A stretch of DNA of 64,000 bases, from assembly GCF_036241575.1 (NCBI RefSeq), contig NZ_CP108455.1, forward strand, positions 3,530,001 to 3,594,000, given 5' to 3'. Source of the stretch: Streptomyces sp. NBC_01267. GTDB taxonomy: Bacteria > Actinomycetota > Actinomycetes > Streptomycetales > Streptomycetaceae. The position numbers and the translations under genes are program-made. Below the pieces are notes generated by a model. It saw only the letters and a program-made list of their open reading frames with translations, made no database searches and had not been told where the DNA came from. This document shows positions 44,330-53,059 of the stretch, in pieces. Numbering within the stretch: position 1 is the first letter of the stretch; every line of letters begins with the position of its first letter.

Positions 44330-45064
44330 TCAGCGTCCCCACAGGATGTCCAGGACCGGCTCCCAGGTGTTGAGGACCAAGTCCGCACCAGCCGAGGCCA
44401 GTTCGTCGACGCTGCGGTCGTTCGTCGCGTAGCCGAGGAACGCCAGACCGGCCTCCTGGGCCGCCTCGAGGTCCGTCACCGTGTCGCCGACCACCAGCGT
44501 CGAGGACCGGTCGGCGTCCAGGCCTGCCAGGGCCTTCTCCAGGGTGTGCGGGTGCGGCTTGAGCAGCTGGATGTCCGCCGTGCGGCCGTGGATGTGCGGG
44601 CCGAAACACTCGGACAGCGACCGCGCCGCGAGGTACGCGTGCACCGCGCGGGCCGAGTTGTCCGTGGTGACCGCCAGCCGGCAGCCGCTCGCGGACCAGG
44701 TCCGCATCACCCCGTCCGCGTACATCGTGGGCCAGGCCCCGGGGACGGCCAGCTGCTCCTGCCGGGCCAGCCACTCCTCCAGGTCCACGATCAGTGCGCT
44801 GCCCGGGTGGAGCGCGCCCACCGCCCGCAGGATGTCGTGCGGGCCGGCGGTCTCCGGGGCCGTGCCCGGAGCCAGGTCCACCCCGCGCTCCGCCAGGAAC
44901 TGCCGCATCCCGGCGGCCACCCCCAGCGCCTCGTGGCGGGCGAACAGCCGGCAGATCGGACCGTCGAAACCCAACAGCACGGAGCGGGTCGACCTGATCC
45001 GGTCTCGGAGGTTCTCACGGATCACGGATGCCGCCTGTTCGCTTCGCCTCGTGGCCGAGGTCAT
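44330..45064 (-). CDS. HAD-superfamily hydrolase-like protein lacking the usual nucleophile
   Basis: The 244-residue protein has the HAD fold: motif II in CRLAVTTDNSARAV (Thr/Asn), motif III lysine in IQLLKPHPHTLEKAL, and motif IV in TLVVGDTVTDLEAA. Motif I, normally DxDxT, reads LLGFDGPIC: the first aspartate, the phosphate-accepting nucleophile, is glycine (Gly32), while the acid/base Asp34 remains. Other Streptomyces HAD proteins share the FDGPIC wording, some with Asp at the first place. Substrate and activity are uncertain. The ATG at 45064 follows CGAGG-type sequence. Confidence 0.82.
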   Translation of the reverse strand: MTSATRRSEQAASVIRENLRDRIRSTRSVLLGFDGPICRLFARHEALGVAAGMRQFLAERGVDLAPGTAPETAGPHDILRAVGALHPGSALIVDLEEWLARQEQLAVPGAWPTMYADGVMRTWSASGCRLAVTTDNSARAVHAYLAARSLSECFGPHIHGRTADIQLLKPHPHTLEKALAGLDADRSSTLVVGDTVTDLEAAQEAGLAFLGYATNDRSVDELASAGADLVLNTWEPVLDILWGR

Positions 45065-45218
45065 GTCGTATCAGAGGTCGTTCGGACAGCCCCAGGTCCG
45101 AACTGCTGGTGGTTCCGACCGCATCGAACCACTTCTGTGGCTCTTCTACCAGCTTCTGACTTCGGCGGGAGGGCTTCCTTCCGTTCTCCTGGCCGTCTCC
45201 CCCGCACTCAAACTCCCA

Positions 45219-45270
45219 CCTCGGACCCGCGCCTCGGACCCGTGCCTCGGACTCGCGCCTCAGACGGCCC
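45219..45270. repeat. Tandem 13-bp repeats (three full, one decayed)
   Basis: cctcggacccgcg and variants at 45219, 45232, 45245 and 45258, in the gap between the HAD and Eis-like genes. Confidence 0.88.
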
Positions 45271-45338
45271 GAGCGTGCGTGCGGTGCCGGATCCGTACGT
45301 GGGGTTCGACGTGGACCGCAGCGGGGCCGGAATCCCGG

Positions 45339-46583
45339 TCAGAAGACGTCCGGGCACCAGGGCCTGGCCGCCGTACGGAACAGCGCCTCCGTGACCGCGA
45401 CCGCGCCCGGGGTCTCCTCGGAGATGCGGCCGAGCGCCGCCAGCCGGAGCGCCGACTCGTCGCCGAGGTACAGGGCCCCCAACTCCCGTACGTCCAGCGT
45501 GACATCGGCCGACCCGGTGGTCGGCGCGCAGGTCGCGCCGTCCGGTGACGCGTCCAGCCGGTAGCGGCCCGCCGACAGGCCGTCCGCGTCCCGGACGTCC
45601 AGGACCAGGGTGCCGGAGACCGGGTACGTCCGGGCCTCCAGCGCCCGTACGACATCCAGCAGCCGCACCCACAGATAGTCCGCGTGCGTGGTGAGCCTGG
45701 CCGCCCGCGGGTCCGGCAGCAGCAGCGGGAGCAGGTCGTCGGGGCCCAGGTGGCCGGATTTGACCGTGGTGATCCAGTCGACCGAGCAGAGGAAGTGCCA
45801 CAGGGCCCGCTGGGCGGCCGGGGTCACTGCCAGCATCCGGCTCACGGTCGCGGTGTCCTGCGGCTGCTTGTTGTCGCCCCAGACGTCGTCGGCCCGGTAC
45901 GTCATCATCCCCTCGACCTGGCCGGACGCCGAGCGGTAGACCGCGTGGAAGGGTTCCGTCCAGGGCTCGTCGGGCAGCGGGTGGAGACCGGTGGCGATCT
46001 GCCACCAGCGCTCGTCGCGGCTGATCGCACCGGGCTGCCCGGCCCGGAAGCGGTCGTGCAGTTCGGGGCCCGTCTTCCGTACGTCGTCGGCGTCGACCAG
46101 ATCGATCCGGCCGCCGTCCTCCGGCCCCGACCAGCGCGGGTCGAGTCCCGTCCGGGCCACGTCGACCGTCCAGTCGCTGACCCAGGTGGCGGGCCCGAAT
46201 CCGTACCGCCCGTAGATCGGGTACTCGGCGGCGATCAGCGTCGCCAGTGTGTCCCCGCGCTCCTTCGCGGCGGCCAGGTCCGCGGCCATCATGCGGCTGA
46301 GCAGGCCACGGCGGCGGTGCGTGGGCGAGACCGTCACGTTGGAGACCGCGTCCGCCCGGAGCGAGGCCCCGCCGACGACGGTGATCTCCTGCGGGAACGA
46401 CCGGAAGGTCGCCACACAGCGCCCTTCGTCGAACGCGCCCCGGGTGCGCGGCGGGTCGAGGCGCGGGCGGCGCAGTTCGACCTCGGCGTCCGTGACCAGG
46501 GGCGAGCGCAGAAAGCCGGTGCGCAGGGCCCGCAACCAGTCGGGGAACTCGGATTCGGTGATCGTGCGGACGTCGACAGTCAT
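45339..46583 (-). CDS. Eis-like GNAT acetyltransferase
   Basis: The 414-residue protein has the three-part Eis layout: an N-terminal GNAT domain with [22 protein letters not shown] (acetyl-CoA V/RRxG motif), a second GNAT-like domain ([21 protein letters not shown]) and a C-terminal sterol-carrier-like fold ([19 protein letters not shown]) ending in a free phenylalanine (CPDVF), the terminal carboxylate that acts as general base in Eis. It may acetylate aminoglycosides or protein lysines. The ATG at 46583 begins MTVDVRTI; the upstream frame has no similarity. Confidence 0.9.
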   Translation of the reverse strand: MTVDVRTITESEFPDWLRALRTGFLRSPLVTDAEVELRRPRLDPPRTRGAFDEGRCVATFRSFPQEITVVGGASLRADAVSNVTVSPTHRRRGLLSRMMAADLAAAKERGDTLATLIAAEYPIYGRYGFGPATWVSDWTVDVARTGLDPRWSGPEDGGRIDLVDADDVRKTGPELHDRFRAGQPGAISRDERWWQIATGLHPLPDEPWTEPFHAVYRSASGQVEGMMTYRADDVWGDNKQPQDTATVSRMLAVTPAAQRALWHFLCSVDWITTVKSGHLGPDDLLPLLLPDPRAARLTTHADYLWVRLLDVVRALEARTYPVSGTLVLDVRDADGLSAGRYRLDASPDGATCAPTTGSADVTLDVRELGALYLGDESALRLAALGRISEETPGAVAVTEALFRTAARPWCPDVF

Positions 46584-46608
46584 ACGCCGCACGCTAACGG
46601 CCCCCGTT

Positions 46609-47571
46609 TCAGACTGTCGCGCGAATTTCACCGACCTTGGCGGCGCCGCCGAACAGCGGTGCGTCCGCCAGCCTGCCGAGCACCGGGCTGTCCACGCCCA
46701 TCCGCTCCAGGGTCCGCGCCAGCACCGGGCCGAGGACCCGGGTAGCGCCGTCGTCGACCTTGAAGGCGAGCGCCCGGCCGTCGGGCAGGGCCAGGGCCTG
46801 GACCGCCTCGGCGCCCATCTTGGACAGCGTCCCGGGCAGGGCGCGCATCAGCCAGGTGTCGGGCCTGCGGGTGCCCGCGACGTACTCGGGGTGGGCGCGT
46901 ATCGCGTCCGCGACCCGGCGCTCGGGCGAGCCCTCGGGGGCGAGGACGAACGTACGGAACGCGCGGGCCAGACCCACCAGGCTCAGCGCCATCAGCGGCG
47001 CCCCGCAGCCGTCCGTACCGATCGCGGTGACCCGTTCGCCCGCGGCCTCCTCGACCACCGTGAGCACCAGCTGCTGGAGCGGGTGCGCGGGGTCGAGGTA
47101 GGAGTCGGTGGGCCAGCCGTTCCGCGCGCAGACGGCCAGCATCGCGGTGTGCTTGCCCGAGCAGTTCATGGTGACGCGCTCACGGACCTGACCCGCCGCG
47201 AGGTACGCCTCGGCCTCGACCGGGTCCAGCGGCAGATCCGCCGGGCACTGGAGATCGGCCTCGCTCAGCCCGTACTCGCCGAGCATCTTCCGTACGAGAG
47301 CCAGGTGGAAGCCTTCGCCCGAGTGGCTCGCCGAGGTCAGTGCCAGCCGCTCGCCCGCCAGATCCAGACCGGCCCGCAGGATCGCGGCGGCCTGCATCGG
47401 CTTGTTGCTGGAGCGCGGGAAGACCGGCAGTGACGGGTCGCCGAGTGCGTACTCCACGCTGCCGTCGGCGGCGAGGACCACCAGCGAGCCCCGGTGCCGC
47501 CCCTCGACGAAGCCGGACCGGACGACCTCCGCGAGAACCGGGGACAGCGGGGCAGGGGAACTGGCGGTCAT
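46609..47571 (-). CDS. L-asparaginase II-family protein
   Basis: The 320-residue protein belongs to the bacterial/plant-type asparaginase II group (Rhizobium etli AnsA-like), not the E. coli type: [33 protein letters not shown] with the nucleophile-region Ser-Ser-Lys, [20 protein letters not shown] and the zinc-site-like [10 protein letters not shown]. It hydrolyses asparagine to aspartate. The ATG at 47571 is 47 bp from rsiG on the same strand. Confidence 0.92.
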   Translation of the reverse strand: MTASSPAPLSPVLAEVVRSGFVEGRHRGSLVVLAADGSVEYALGDPSLPVFPRSSNKPMQAAAILRAGLDLAGERLALTSASHSGEGFHLALVRKMLGEYGLSEADLQCPADLPLDPVEAEAYLAAGQVRERVTMNCSGKHTAMLAVCARNGWPTDSYLDPAHPLQQLVLTVVEEAAGERVTAIGTDGCGAPLMALSLVGLARAFRTFVLAPEGSPERRVADAIRAHPEYVAGTRRPDTWLMRALPGTLSKMGAEAVQALALPDGRALAFKVDDGATRVLGPVLARTLERMGVDSPVLGRLADAPLFGGAAKVGEIRATV

Positions 47572-47618
47572 GGTCGGCCTTCCGAACGGGGGTGGCCCGC
47601 CCGACCGGAAGGATCGCC

Positions 47619-48206
47619 TCAGGTGAGCAGGTCGTCTACTTGTGCTTCGCCTTCACGGTACCTGCGGGCGATCTCCGCGCTGCAATCGTCGGCGGTCCGC
47701 TGGAGGTGCTGCCTGCGGCGCGAGACCTGCTGCTCGTAGCGGACCAGACGGCCCATGCCGGTGTGCAGTTCCTCGTCCGTACGGGCGCCGAGGTCGGAGA
47801 GTTCCACCTCGGCCAGCATGTCGGTGGCCAGCTTGCTGTTCTCCGCGCTGCGCGGCGGGGAGAGCGTGACGTGCCGGGCCGACGAACGGTGCGAGGAGGG
47901 GACGTCCGCGAGGATCTCGGAGAGCCGGTCGACGACCGGGGACTCCGGGCCGGTACGCCGGGAGAGCTCGGCGCGGAGGATGTCGATCCGCCCGTGCAGC
48001 ATCCGCCGTACGTAGCTCAGATCGGCCTCGTCCCGCTGGGCGTCCCTGCGCAGCGTACGCAGCTCGGGCAGACGCAGACCGCCGATGTCGTGCTCGGTGA
48101 CCGCCGGGAGCGCGGTGCCCGACCTCGGTGCGGGTGCTCGCTGTACGGAGCTGATCCGGGTCATGGACACGGGACCGGGCGAGCGCCCGATACCAGATGT
48201 GCTCAT
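47619..48206 (-). CDS. rsiG: RsiG, c-di-GMP-binding anti-sigma factor for WhiG
   Basis: The 195-residue protein is mostly helical with two copies of the RsiG signature E(X)3S(X)2R(X)3Q(X)3D. The second is exact: Glu158, Ser162, Arg165, Gln169, Asp173. The first has Glu60, Ser64, Arg67 and Asp75, but His71 where Gln is expected. RsiG holds sigma-WhiG only when bound to a c-di-GMP dimer, blocking spore formation until c-di-GMP falls. The ATG at 48206 gives the length expected; 48164 is a possible shorter start. It is divergent from dtd. Confidence 0.85.
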   Translation of the reverse strand: MSTSGIGRSPGPVSMTRISSVQRAPAPRSGTALPAVTEHDIGGLRLPELRTLRRDAQRDEADLSYVRRMLHGRIDILRAELSRRTGPESPVVDRLSEILADVPSSHRSSARHVTLSPPRSAENSKLATDMLAEVELSDLGARTDEELHTGMGRLVRYEQQVSRRRQHLQRTADDCSAEIARRYREGEAQVDDLLT

Positions 48207-48355
48207 ATGCGTATTCCGTCCCCTCGACCGGTGCATGGGGTCTCCCCGGGCCCTCAGAGCCGAGGGGAAGCACCGCCTCCCGTGCATGTTGCCACTCCCG
48301 GTGGCCCCTGCGCCGACCGATCGCACCCGTTCGGCCCCCCGGTACATTGGCCCGT

Positions 48356-48781
48356 ATGCGTGCAGTGGTGCAGAGGGTGGACGGCGCGAGCGTCGTCGTG
48401 GCAGGTGAGACGGTCGGTGAGATCACCGGCGAGGGGTTGTGCGTCCTGGTGGGTGTCACCCATGAGGACACAAAGGAAAAAGCAGCGCAGCTCGCCCGCA
48501 AGCTCTGGTCGGTACGCATCCTGTCGGGCGGAAAATCCTGCTCGGACGTAAATGCACCCTTGTTGGTGATTTCCCAGTTCACTCTTTACGGAGACGCCCG
48601 CAAGGGCCGCCGGCCCACCTGGAACGGGGCCGCGCCGGGCGAGGTGGCGGAGCCGCTCGTCGACGAGGTCGTGGCGCAGCTGCGGGCCCTGGGGGCGACC
48701 GTGGGAACGGGCCGGTTCGGCGCGAGCATGCGGGTCTCGCTGACGAACGACGGCCCGTTCACGATCGTGCTGGACCTCTGA
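48356..48781 (+). CDS. dtd: D-aminoacyl-tRNA deacylase
   Basis: The 141-residue enzyme removes D-amino acids from mischarged tRNAs. It starts [15 protein letters not shown] and has the active-site motif [16 protein letters not shown] (SQxTL) and the second motif [12 protein letters not shown] (the cis Gly-Pro loop). The ATG at 48356 gives the exact family N-terminus. It is divergent from rsiG, with about 150 bp between starts. Confidence 0.95.
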   Translation: MRAVVQRVDGASVVVAGETVGEITGEGLCVLVGVTHEDTKEKAAQLARKLWSVRILSGGKSCSDVNAPLLVISQFTLYGDARKGRRPTWNGAAPGEVAEPLVDEVVAQLRALGATVGTGRFGASMRVSLTNDGPFTIVLDL

Positions 48782-48836
48782 GGCGCCTCGGAGATCCAGG
48801 GCCTCAGCCGTCTCGGGTCTGAGGCGTCTCAGGCCC

Positions 48837-48864
48837 GACGTCTCAGGGCTGACGTCTCAGGGCT
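48837..48864. repeat. Exact 14-bp tandem duplication spanning the stop of the YgfZ gene
   Basis: gacgtctcagggct at 48837-48850 and 48851-48864; the second copy contains the stop codon (tca, 48857-48859). A third diverged copy (gaggcgtctcaggccc, 48821) lies further downstream. Confidence 0.9.
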
Positions 48865-49822
48865 CGACGACGACTTCCTGGGACGCCGCCGTGTCCCCCG
48901 CCATCAGCTCCGCGTCCACCGGCACGTTCCGCTTCACCAGCGCCAGCGCGATCGGACCCAGCTCGTGGTGGCGGGCCGACGAGGTGACGAAGCCCAGCTG
49001 GCGGCCCTCGGCACCGTCCGCGGCGAGCCTGATCGGCGTACCGTGCCCCGGCAGCAGCACCTCGCTCCCGTCCAGATGCAGAAAGACCAGCCGCCGCGGC
49101 GGCTTCCCCAGGTTGTGGACACGGGCGACCGTCTCCTGGCCCCGGTAGCAGCCCTTCTCCAGGTGCACGGCCGTGCCGATCCACCCCAGCTCGTGCGGGA
49201 TGGTGCGGTGGTCGGTCTCCAGACCCAGCCGCGGCCGGTGCTCCTCGATGCGCAGCGCCTCGTACGCCAGCAGTCCGACGGCCGGGCCGTGCTGTGCCGC
49301 GTACGCCTCCAGCTGCTCCCGCGGCAGGAAGAGATCACGGCCGTACGCCGTCTCCCGTACGGTCACGCCGTCCGGCACCGCGGCGATCGAACCGGCCGGC
49401 AGGTGCACGACCGCGAACGCGTCGGTCCGGTCGGCGACCTCGACCCGGTAGTAGAACTTCATGCTCTCCAGGTACGCGACCAGATCCTGCTGCGTCCCCG
49501 GCTCCACGTGCGCCCACAGCGTCTCGCCGTCGTCGACGAGGTAGAGCGCGTGCTCGATGTGGCCCTTGGAGGAGAGGATCAGCGCCTCGGTGGCCACCCC
49601 CGGCGGCAGCTCGCTGACGTGCTGGGTGATCAGCAGATGCAGCCAGCTCAGCCGGTCGGCGCCGGAGACGGTGACGACACCGCGGTTCGAGAGATCGACG
49701 AGGCCGGTACCGGCCGCGAGCGCGCGCTGCTCGCGGAACAGGTCGCCGTAGTGCGCGGCAACACCTTCGTCTCGTCCTTCGGCGGGGACGGCACCGGGCA
49801 GGGACAGCAGCGGGCTCTTCAT
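48857..49822 (-). CDS. YgfZ/GcvT-like folate-binding protein
   Basis: The 321-residue protein is of the YgfZ/IBA57 family, which supports repair or assembly of iron-sulfur enzymes using tetrahydrofolate. It has the diagnostic motif KGCYRGQE (with the conserved cysteine) in LEKGCYRGQETVARVHNLG, the GcvT-like start LSWLHLLITQHVSELPPG and YYRVEVADRTDAFAVVHL. The ATG at 49822 is 10 bp from the end of nur, so nur and this gene form an operon. Confidence 0.92.
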   Translation of the reverse strand: MKSPLLSLPGAVPAEGRDEGVAAHYGDLFREQRALAAGTGLVDLSNRGVVTVSGADRLSWLHLLITQHVSELPPGVATEALILSSKGHIEHALYLVDDGETLWAHVEPGTQQDLVAYLESMKFYYRVEVADRTDAFAVVHLPAGSIAAVPDGVTVRETAYGRDLFLPREQLEAYAAQHGPAVGLLAYEALRIEEHRPRLGLETDHRTIPHELGWIGTAVHLEKGCYRGQETVARVHNLGKPPRRLVFLHLDGSEVLLPGHGTPIRLAADGAEGRQLGFVTSSARHHELGPIALALVKRNVPVDAELMAGDTAASQEVVVEP

Positions 49823-49832
49823 GTACGCAAGC

Positions 49833-50270
49833 CTACGGCTGACCGCCGGAAGCCTTCCCGGCGCACTTCTCGCACTGCCCGAAGATCGCGAAGTGCTTCA
49901 TGTCCGTCTCGAAACCGAACATCCCGCGGAGCTTCGCGGTGAAGTCGGCGGCGACGCTCATGTCCGCCTCGATCACGTTCGTACAGTCCCGGCACACCAG
50001 GTGGAGGTGGTGGTGCCGGTCGGCGAGGTGGTACGTGGGAGCGCCGTGCCCGAGATGGGCATGGCTCACCAACTCCAGCTCCTCCAGCAGCTCCAGGGTC
50101 CGGTAGACCGTGGAGATGTTCACGCCGCCCGCGGTTCTGCGCACCTCGGTGAGGATGTCGTCGGGCGTCGCGTGCTCCAGCCTGTCGACAGCCTCCAGCA
50201 CCAGCTGCCGCTGAGGGGTCAGCCGGTACCCGCGGCTGCGGAGGTCGCTCTGCCAGTCGGTGGTCACCAC
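49833..50270 (-). CDS. nur: Nickel-responsive Fur-family regulator Nur
   Basis: The 145-residue protein has the Fur helix-turn-helix (YRLTPQRQLVLEAVDRLEHATPDD; GGVNISTVYRTLELLEELELV). The metal ligands known for Streptomyces Nur are all at the same numbers: the nickel site His33, His86, His88, His90, and the second site His70, His72, His126. CxxC pairs (CRDC, CEKC) are also present. Nur represses nickel uptake and the iron superoxide dismutase gene when nickel is plentiful. ATG at 50270; ygfZ follows after 10 bp. Confidence 0.94.
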   Translation of the reverse strand: MVTTDWQSDLRSRGYRLTPQRQLVLEAVDRLEHATPDDILTEVRRTAGGVNISTVYRTLELLEELELVSHAHLGHGAPTYHLADRHHHLHLVCRDCTNVIEADMSVAADFTAKLRGMFGFETDMKHFAIFGQCEKCAGKASGGQP

Positions 50271-50311
50271 ACCCCCAGTCTAGGAGCGGCAGCCCCGGAG
50301 CGGGCTACTTG

Positions 50312-50374
50312 GAGGAAGCAGCCCGCTCGGAGAAAGCAGGCTGCTCGAAGAACGCGGGCTACTTGAAGAACGCG
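50312..50374. repeat. 18-bp tandem repeats spanning the stop of the nitrobindin gene
   Basis: Units at 50312, 50330 and 50348, with a half unit after 50366 and another before 50312. On the minus strand they read (ttcttcaagtagcccgcg) and variants; the unit at 50348 contains the final Lys codon and TAG (50359-50361). The copies downstream keep the pattern, one again with aagtagcccgc. Confidence 0.9.
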
Positions 50375-50946
50375 ATTCCGTCGTCGGGCAGATCCACGAC
50401 GTCCTTCGCCCATTCCTTCGGGTCGACGACCTTCTTCAGATGCGCGGACATGTACGGCCGCAGCTCGATCTCGGGGGTGGCCTTCTCCCCCACCCACATC
50501 AGGTCGCTCTTCACATAACCGTAGAGCCGCTTCCCACCGGAGTACGGACCGGACGCCGCGGTACGCGCCACCGCGTCCGTGACCAGGTCGATCTGCGGCT
50601 TCTGGTCGGCCAGCTCGCCGTACCAGATCTCGACGACGCCCTGGTCGCGGACCATCACGACCTCGACCTTGCGGTGCTCGTCGATGCGCCAGTAGCCCGA
50701 CTCGGACTCCAGCGGCCTGACCTTCTTGCCTTCGGCGTCGAGCACCCAGGTGTGCGACACGTACTCCAGGAAGTCCCGGCCGTCGTGGCTGAAGTCGACT
50801 TCCTGGCCGAAGTTGCACTGCTCCCCGGCGGGGCTGCCTTCCCCGGCGTCACCGAAGGGAGCCGCGACGCCCGCTCCCTCCCAGTGGCCGAGGAGGAACA
50901 CGAGGGGGACGAGGCTCGGATGCAGGTCCGACGGAATCTCGATCAT
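50359..50946 (-). CDS. Nitrobindin-like (FABP-family) heme-binding protein
   Basis: The 195-residue beta-barrel protein has the nitrobindin signature LLGHWEGAGVAA (GxWxGxG) near residue 19, GQEVDFSHDGRDFLEY, and SGYWRIDEHRKVEVVM. Nitrobindins bind ferric heme and convert peroxynitrite to nitrate in actinobacteria. It starts with ATG at 50946. It is followed by nur on the same strand about 90 bp away. Confidence 0.9.
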   Translation of the reverse strand: MIEIPSDLHPSLVPLVFLLGHWEGAGVAAPFGDAGEGSPAGEQCNFGQEVDFSHDGRDFLEYVSHTWVLDAEGKKVRPLESESGYWRIDEHRKVEVVMVRDQGVVEIWYGELADQKPQIDLVTDAVARTAASGPYSGGKRLYGYVKSDLMWVGEKATPEIELRPYMSAHLKKVVDPKEWAKDVVDLPDDGIAFFK

Positions 50947-51008
50947 GAGGGCTCAGACGATCTGTGAGGAGGGTGCGGGCTCGGGCTCGGAAGCTCTCGG
51001 GCCGAGGG

Positions 51009-51110
51009 TCAGCGCTGGCCCTGGTAGAGCTTCTTCACGGACAGACCGGCGAACGCGATGACGCCGACGCAGACCAGAACCAGCAGAGTGGAGAAGATTG
51101 CCTCAAGCAC
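51009..51110 (-). CDS. 33-residue single-pass membrane protein
   Basis: The short frame reads VLEAIFSTLLVLVCVGVI, AFAGLSVKKLYQGQR and stops at 51009. It is one hydrophobic helix with a positively charged end, and the GTG start at 51110 has an AAGGAG site six bases before it. I recall near-identical small proteins at this place in other Streptomyces. A terminator lies upstream (end of the next operon) and the nitrobindin gene is 62 bp downstream. The role is unknown; small membrane proteins often modulate transporters or kinases. Confidence 0.8.
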   Translation of the reverse strand: MLEAIFSTLLVLVCVGVIAFAGLSVKKLYQGQR

Positions 51111-51141
51111 GAGGTGCTCCTTGCATGAACGGTGTGAAGGA

Positions 51142-51180
51142 AGGGCCGGGTCCCAGCCTAATGGGTGGGGGCCCGGCCCT
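51142..51180 (-). terminator. Terminator of the three-gene membrane-protein operon
   Basis: agggccggg (51142-51150) pairs with cccggccct (51172-51180), with further pairing inside, about 100 bp past the stop of the 51276 gene. Confidence 0.75.
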
Positions 51181-51243
51181 CTCTGCGAGGTGCGCGGCGG
51201 CCGGTCGCGAGCCGCCGGCGGACCTCGGCTCAGGGTCCTGGCC

Positions 51244-51295
51244 GAGCAGCTGGTCCTGGCTCTGAGCAGCTGGTCCTAGCTGAGCAGCTGGTCCT
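51244..51295. repeat. Three 18-20-bp repeats spanning a stop codon
   Basis: gagcagctggtcct recurs at 51244, 51264 and 51282. On the minus strand it encodes the C-terminal Asp-Gln-Leu-Leu; the stop (51276-51278) lies between the copies, so the last four codons are repeated twice downstream. Confidence 0.92.
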
Positions 51296-52205
51296 GGAGG
51301 ATCACCGTCTGGTGAAACGGCACCGCGGGAGCCGCGCCCTTCCCCCGCTCGACCACCAGCGCGAGCGTGTCCCCGGCGATGGAGTACGCCTGCCGGACCT
51401 GCTGCGCGCCGTACGGCTGCTGCTCGACGTACACGTAGTCGTCGATGTCCCGCAGGCTGCCCGCGCTGCTCCAGCCCTCGTCGATCTCGGTGTCGGTCAC
51501 CCCGTTCAGCACGGGAGCCCCGGAGCCGCGCCCCGTCCCGGAGTCGATCACTTGGTCCTTGAACGCCGCGGCGAAAGCAGTCGACTGGAAGGTCAGCAGG
51601 TAGATCCGGGTGGACGTGCCGTCCGGCATGGTCCAGCCACGGGCCGCGATGTGCCGTACCGCGTAGTCGCGCAGCTGCTCGGTGAGCAGGGCCCGTGCGT
51701 CCTTGCCGCTGTACTCGGAGGCGTACTGGCCGACCGTCACCCAGCCCCCGGTCAGCTTCTTGTCCGGGGTGGCCCCGGCCGGGGCGGGCAGCAGCAGGTC
51801 ACGGGCGTCCGTGGCATGGATCTGCGCGGTGTTGCCGTCGTTGAACGGCCGCGGCGTCCCGGCGGGCAGCGCGGGCAGTTTCAGGTCGGCGAAGTCCCAG
51901 CGGCCGTCGGACGCGGTCGCCAGGCCCGGCACATCGGTGCGGTGCATGGCGGTGAGACCGGTTGCGGCCCCGGCGCCGCAGCCGCCGAAGACGACGGCCG
52001 CGAGGGTCCAGCGGGCCACCGCGCGCAGCGCCCTGCGGTCCTTCTTCACGGGAGTCACGGGAGCACCGGGAATCACGTGGTACATCGGATTCGTGGCGAA
52101 CACGGGCGGCGCAGTCGGCATGGGCGGCACGGACGGTGCGGTGGTCCCGCTGTCCGGCGCCGTCGGCGGCTCGGCGGGATCCGTCGACATCAGAGGCTCG
52201 GTCAT
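51276..52205 (-). CDS. Single-pass membrane protein, third of three related genes
   Basis: The 309-residue protein has an N-terminal cytoplasmic part of about 70 residues rich in Pro/Thr/Ser, one membrane helix (ARWTLAAVVFGGCGAGAATGL, about residue 65-85) and an outside domain of about 220 residues. The block GGWVTVGQYASEYSGKDARALL and RIYLLTFQSTAFAAAF resembles the same places in the 53056 protein. Its ATG overlaps the stop of the middle gene (ATGA at 52202-52205). No family is recognised. It could be a lipoprotein-like envelope sensor or a part of a complex; function unknown. Confidence 0.8.
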   Translation of the reverse strand: MTEPLMSTDPAEPPTAPDSGTTAPSVPPMPTAPPVFATNPMYHVIPGAPVTPVKKDRRALRAVARWTLAAVVFGGCGAGAATGLTAMHRTDVPGLATASDGRWDFADLKLPALPAGTPRPFNDGNTAQIHATDARDLLLPAPAGATPDKKLTGGWVTVGQYASEYSGKDARALLTEQLRDYAVRHIAARGWTMPDGTSTRIYLLTFQSTAFAAAFKDQVIDSGTGRGSGAPVLNGVTDTEIDEGWSSAGSLRDIDDYVYVEQQPYGAQQVRQAYSIAGDTLALVVERGKGAAPAVPFHQTVILQDQLLS

Positions 52206-53059
52206 ACGGACTCCCCCGGGGACTTGACGTAGTCGATCTGCTTCTTCAACAGGGCCGCGACGATCTTCCGGGGGAACGGCTGGACACCGTAGGCATCGAA
52301 CGAGATCAGGAACTCGCCCTCGTAGGCGGTGCACATCATCTCGTCGAGGCCCGACTTCTTCTCCTTCGGCGGCAGGAAGCAGTTCGCCGTGGTCCGGTGG
52401 CCCTCGACCTTCGGACCGGCCTCGAAGACCTCCATCGCCTTGAAGAGCTCCGTGCGGAAGGTGTAGGCGTTGCGCACGGCCTTCTTGTCCGTCATACGGG
52501 AGATCTGGACCTCGATGACGAGATCGCCGGAGTCGTTGGCGTACGAACGCATCGCCTGTCCCTTCGCGCCGAGCTTCTCCACCCGCTCGTTCCAGTCCCG
52601 GCGCCGGGTGCCGGAGAGGCCCTTGCCGCCCGCCTTCAGCATGGCCTCGGCCTGCTTGGCGGTCAGTTCGGCGTCATTGCCGTACGCGCCGATGTCCGGA
52701 CCGAGCCGGTACTCACCCGTGGCGGGCAGCAGCATCTTGCTCAGGTCGGTGTCGTGCCGCCCCTCGGCCGACCTGGTCACCGGGTCCTTGCCCGGCCCGC
52801 GGGGGTCGTCTCCCCAGGACCGGGTCGGTGCCTTCTTGTCGGCCTTGTCCGCCGTGGACGCGGAGTACGCGATGCCGCCACCGGCAACACCGAGCACCAG
52901 GACCACCGGCAGTACGGCAGCCGCGATCCTGAAGGCGCGGGACCGCTGCACGGGCGGCTTCGGGACTTCCGGCGCCTCCGGGTGTTCCGACGCCTCCGGG
53001 AGACTCAGCGGCTCCGGGGAGTCCGAGGGCTCCGGCAGGGCGGTCTGTTCGTCGTTCAC
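52202..53059 (-). CDS. Single-pass membrane protein, second of three related genes
   Basis: The 285-residue protein has a 40-residue Pro/Glu/Ser-rich cytoplasmic start, a membrane helix (IAAAVLPVVLVLGVAGGGIAYSA) and an outside domain with VIEVQISRMTDKKAVRNAYTF and EGEFLISFDAYGVQPFPRK, which align loosely with the two neighbours. Two cysteines (NCFLPP, MMCTAY) could form a disulfide. GTG start at 53059 overlaps the previous stop by 4 bp (GTGA). Function unknown. Confidence 0.8.
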   Translation of the reverse strand: MNDEQTALPEPSDSPEPLSLPEASEHPEAPEVPKPPVQRSRAFRIAAAVLPVVLVLGVAGGGIAYSASTADKADKKAPTRSWGDDPRGPGKDPVTRSAEGRHDTDLSKMLLPATGEYRLGPDIGAYGNDAELTAKQAEAMLKAGGKGLSGTRRRDWNERVEKLGAKGQAMRSYANDSGDLVIEVQISRMTDKKAVRNAYTFRTELFKAMEVFEAGPKVEGHRTTANCFLPPKEKKSGLDEMMCTAYEGEFLISFDAYGVQPFPRKIVAALLKKQIDYVKSPGESV

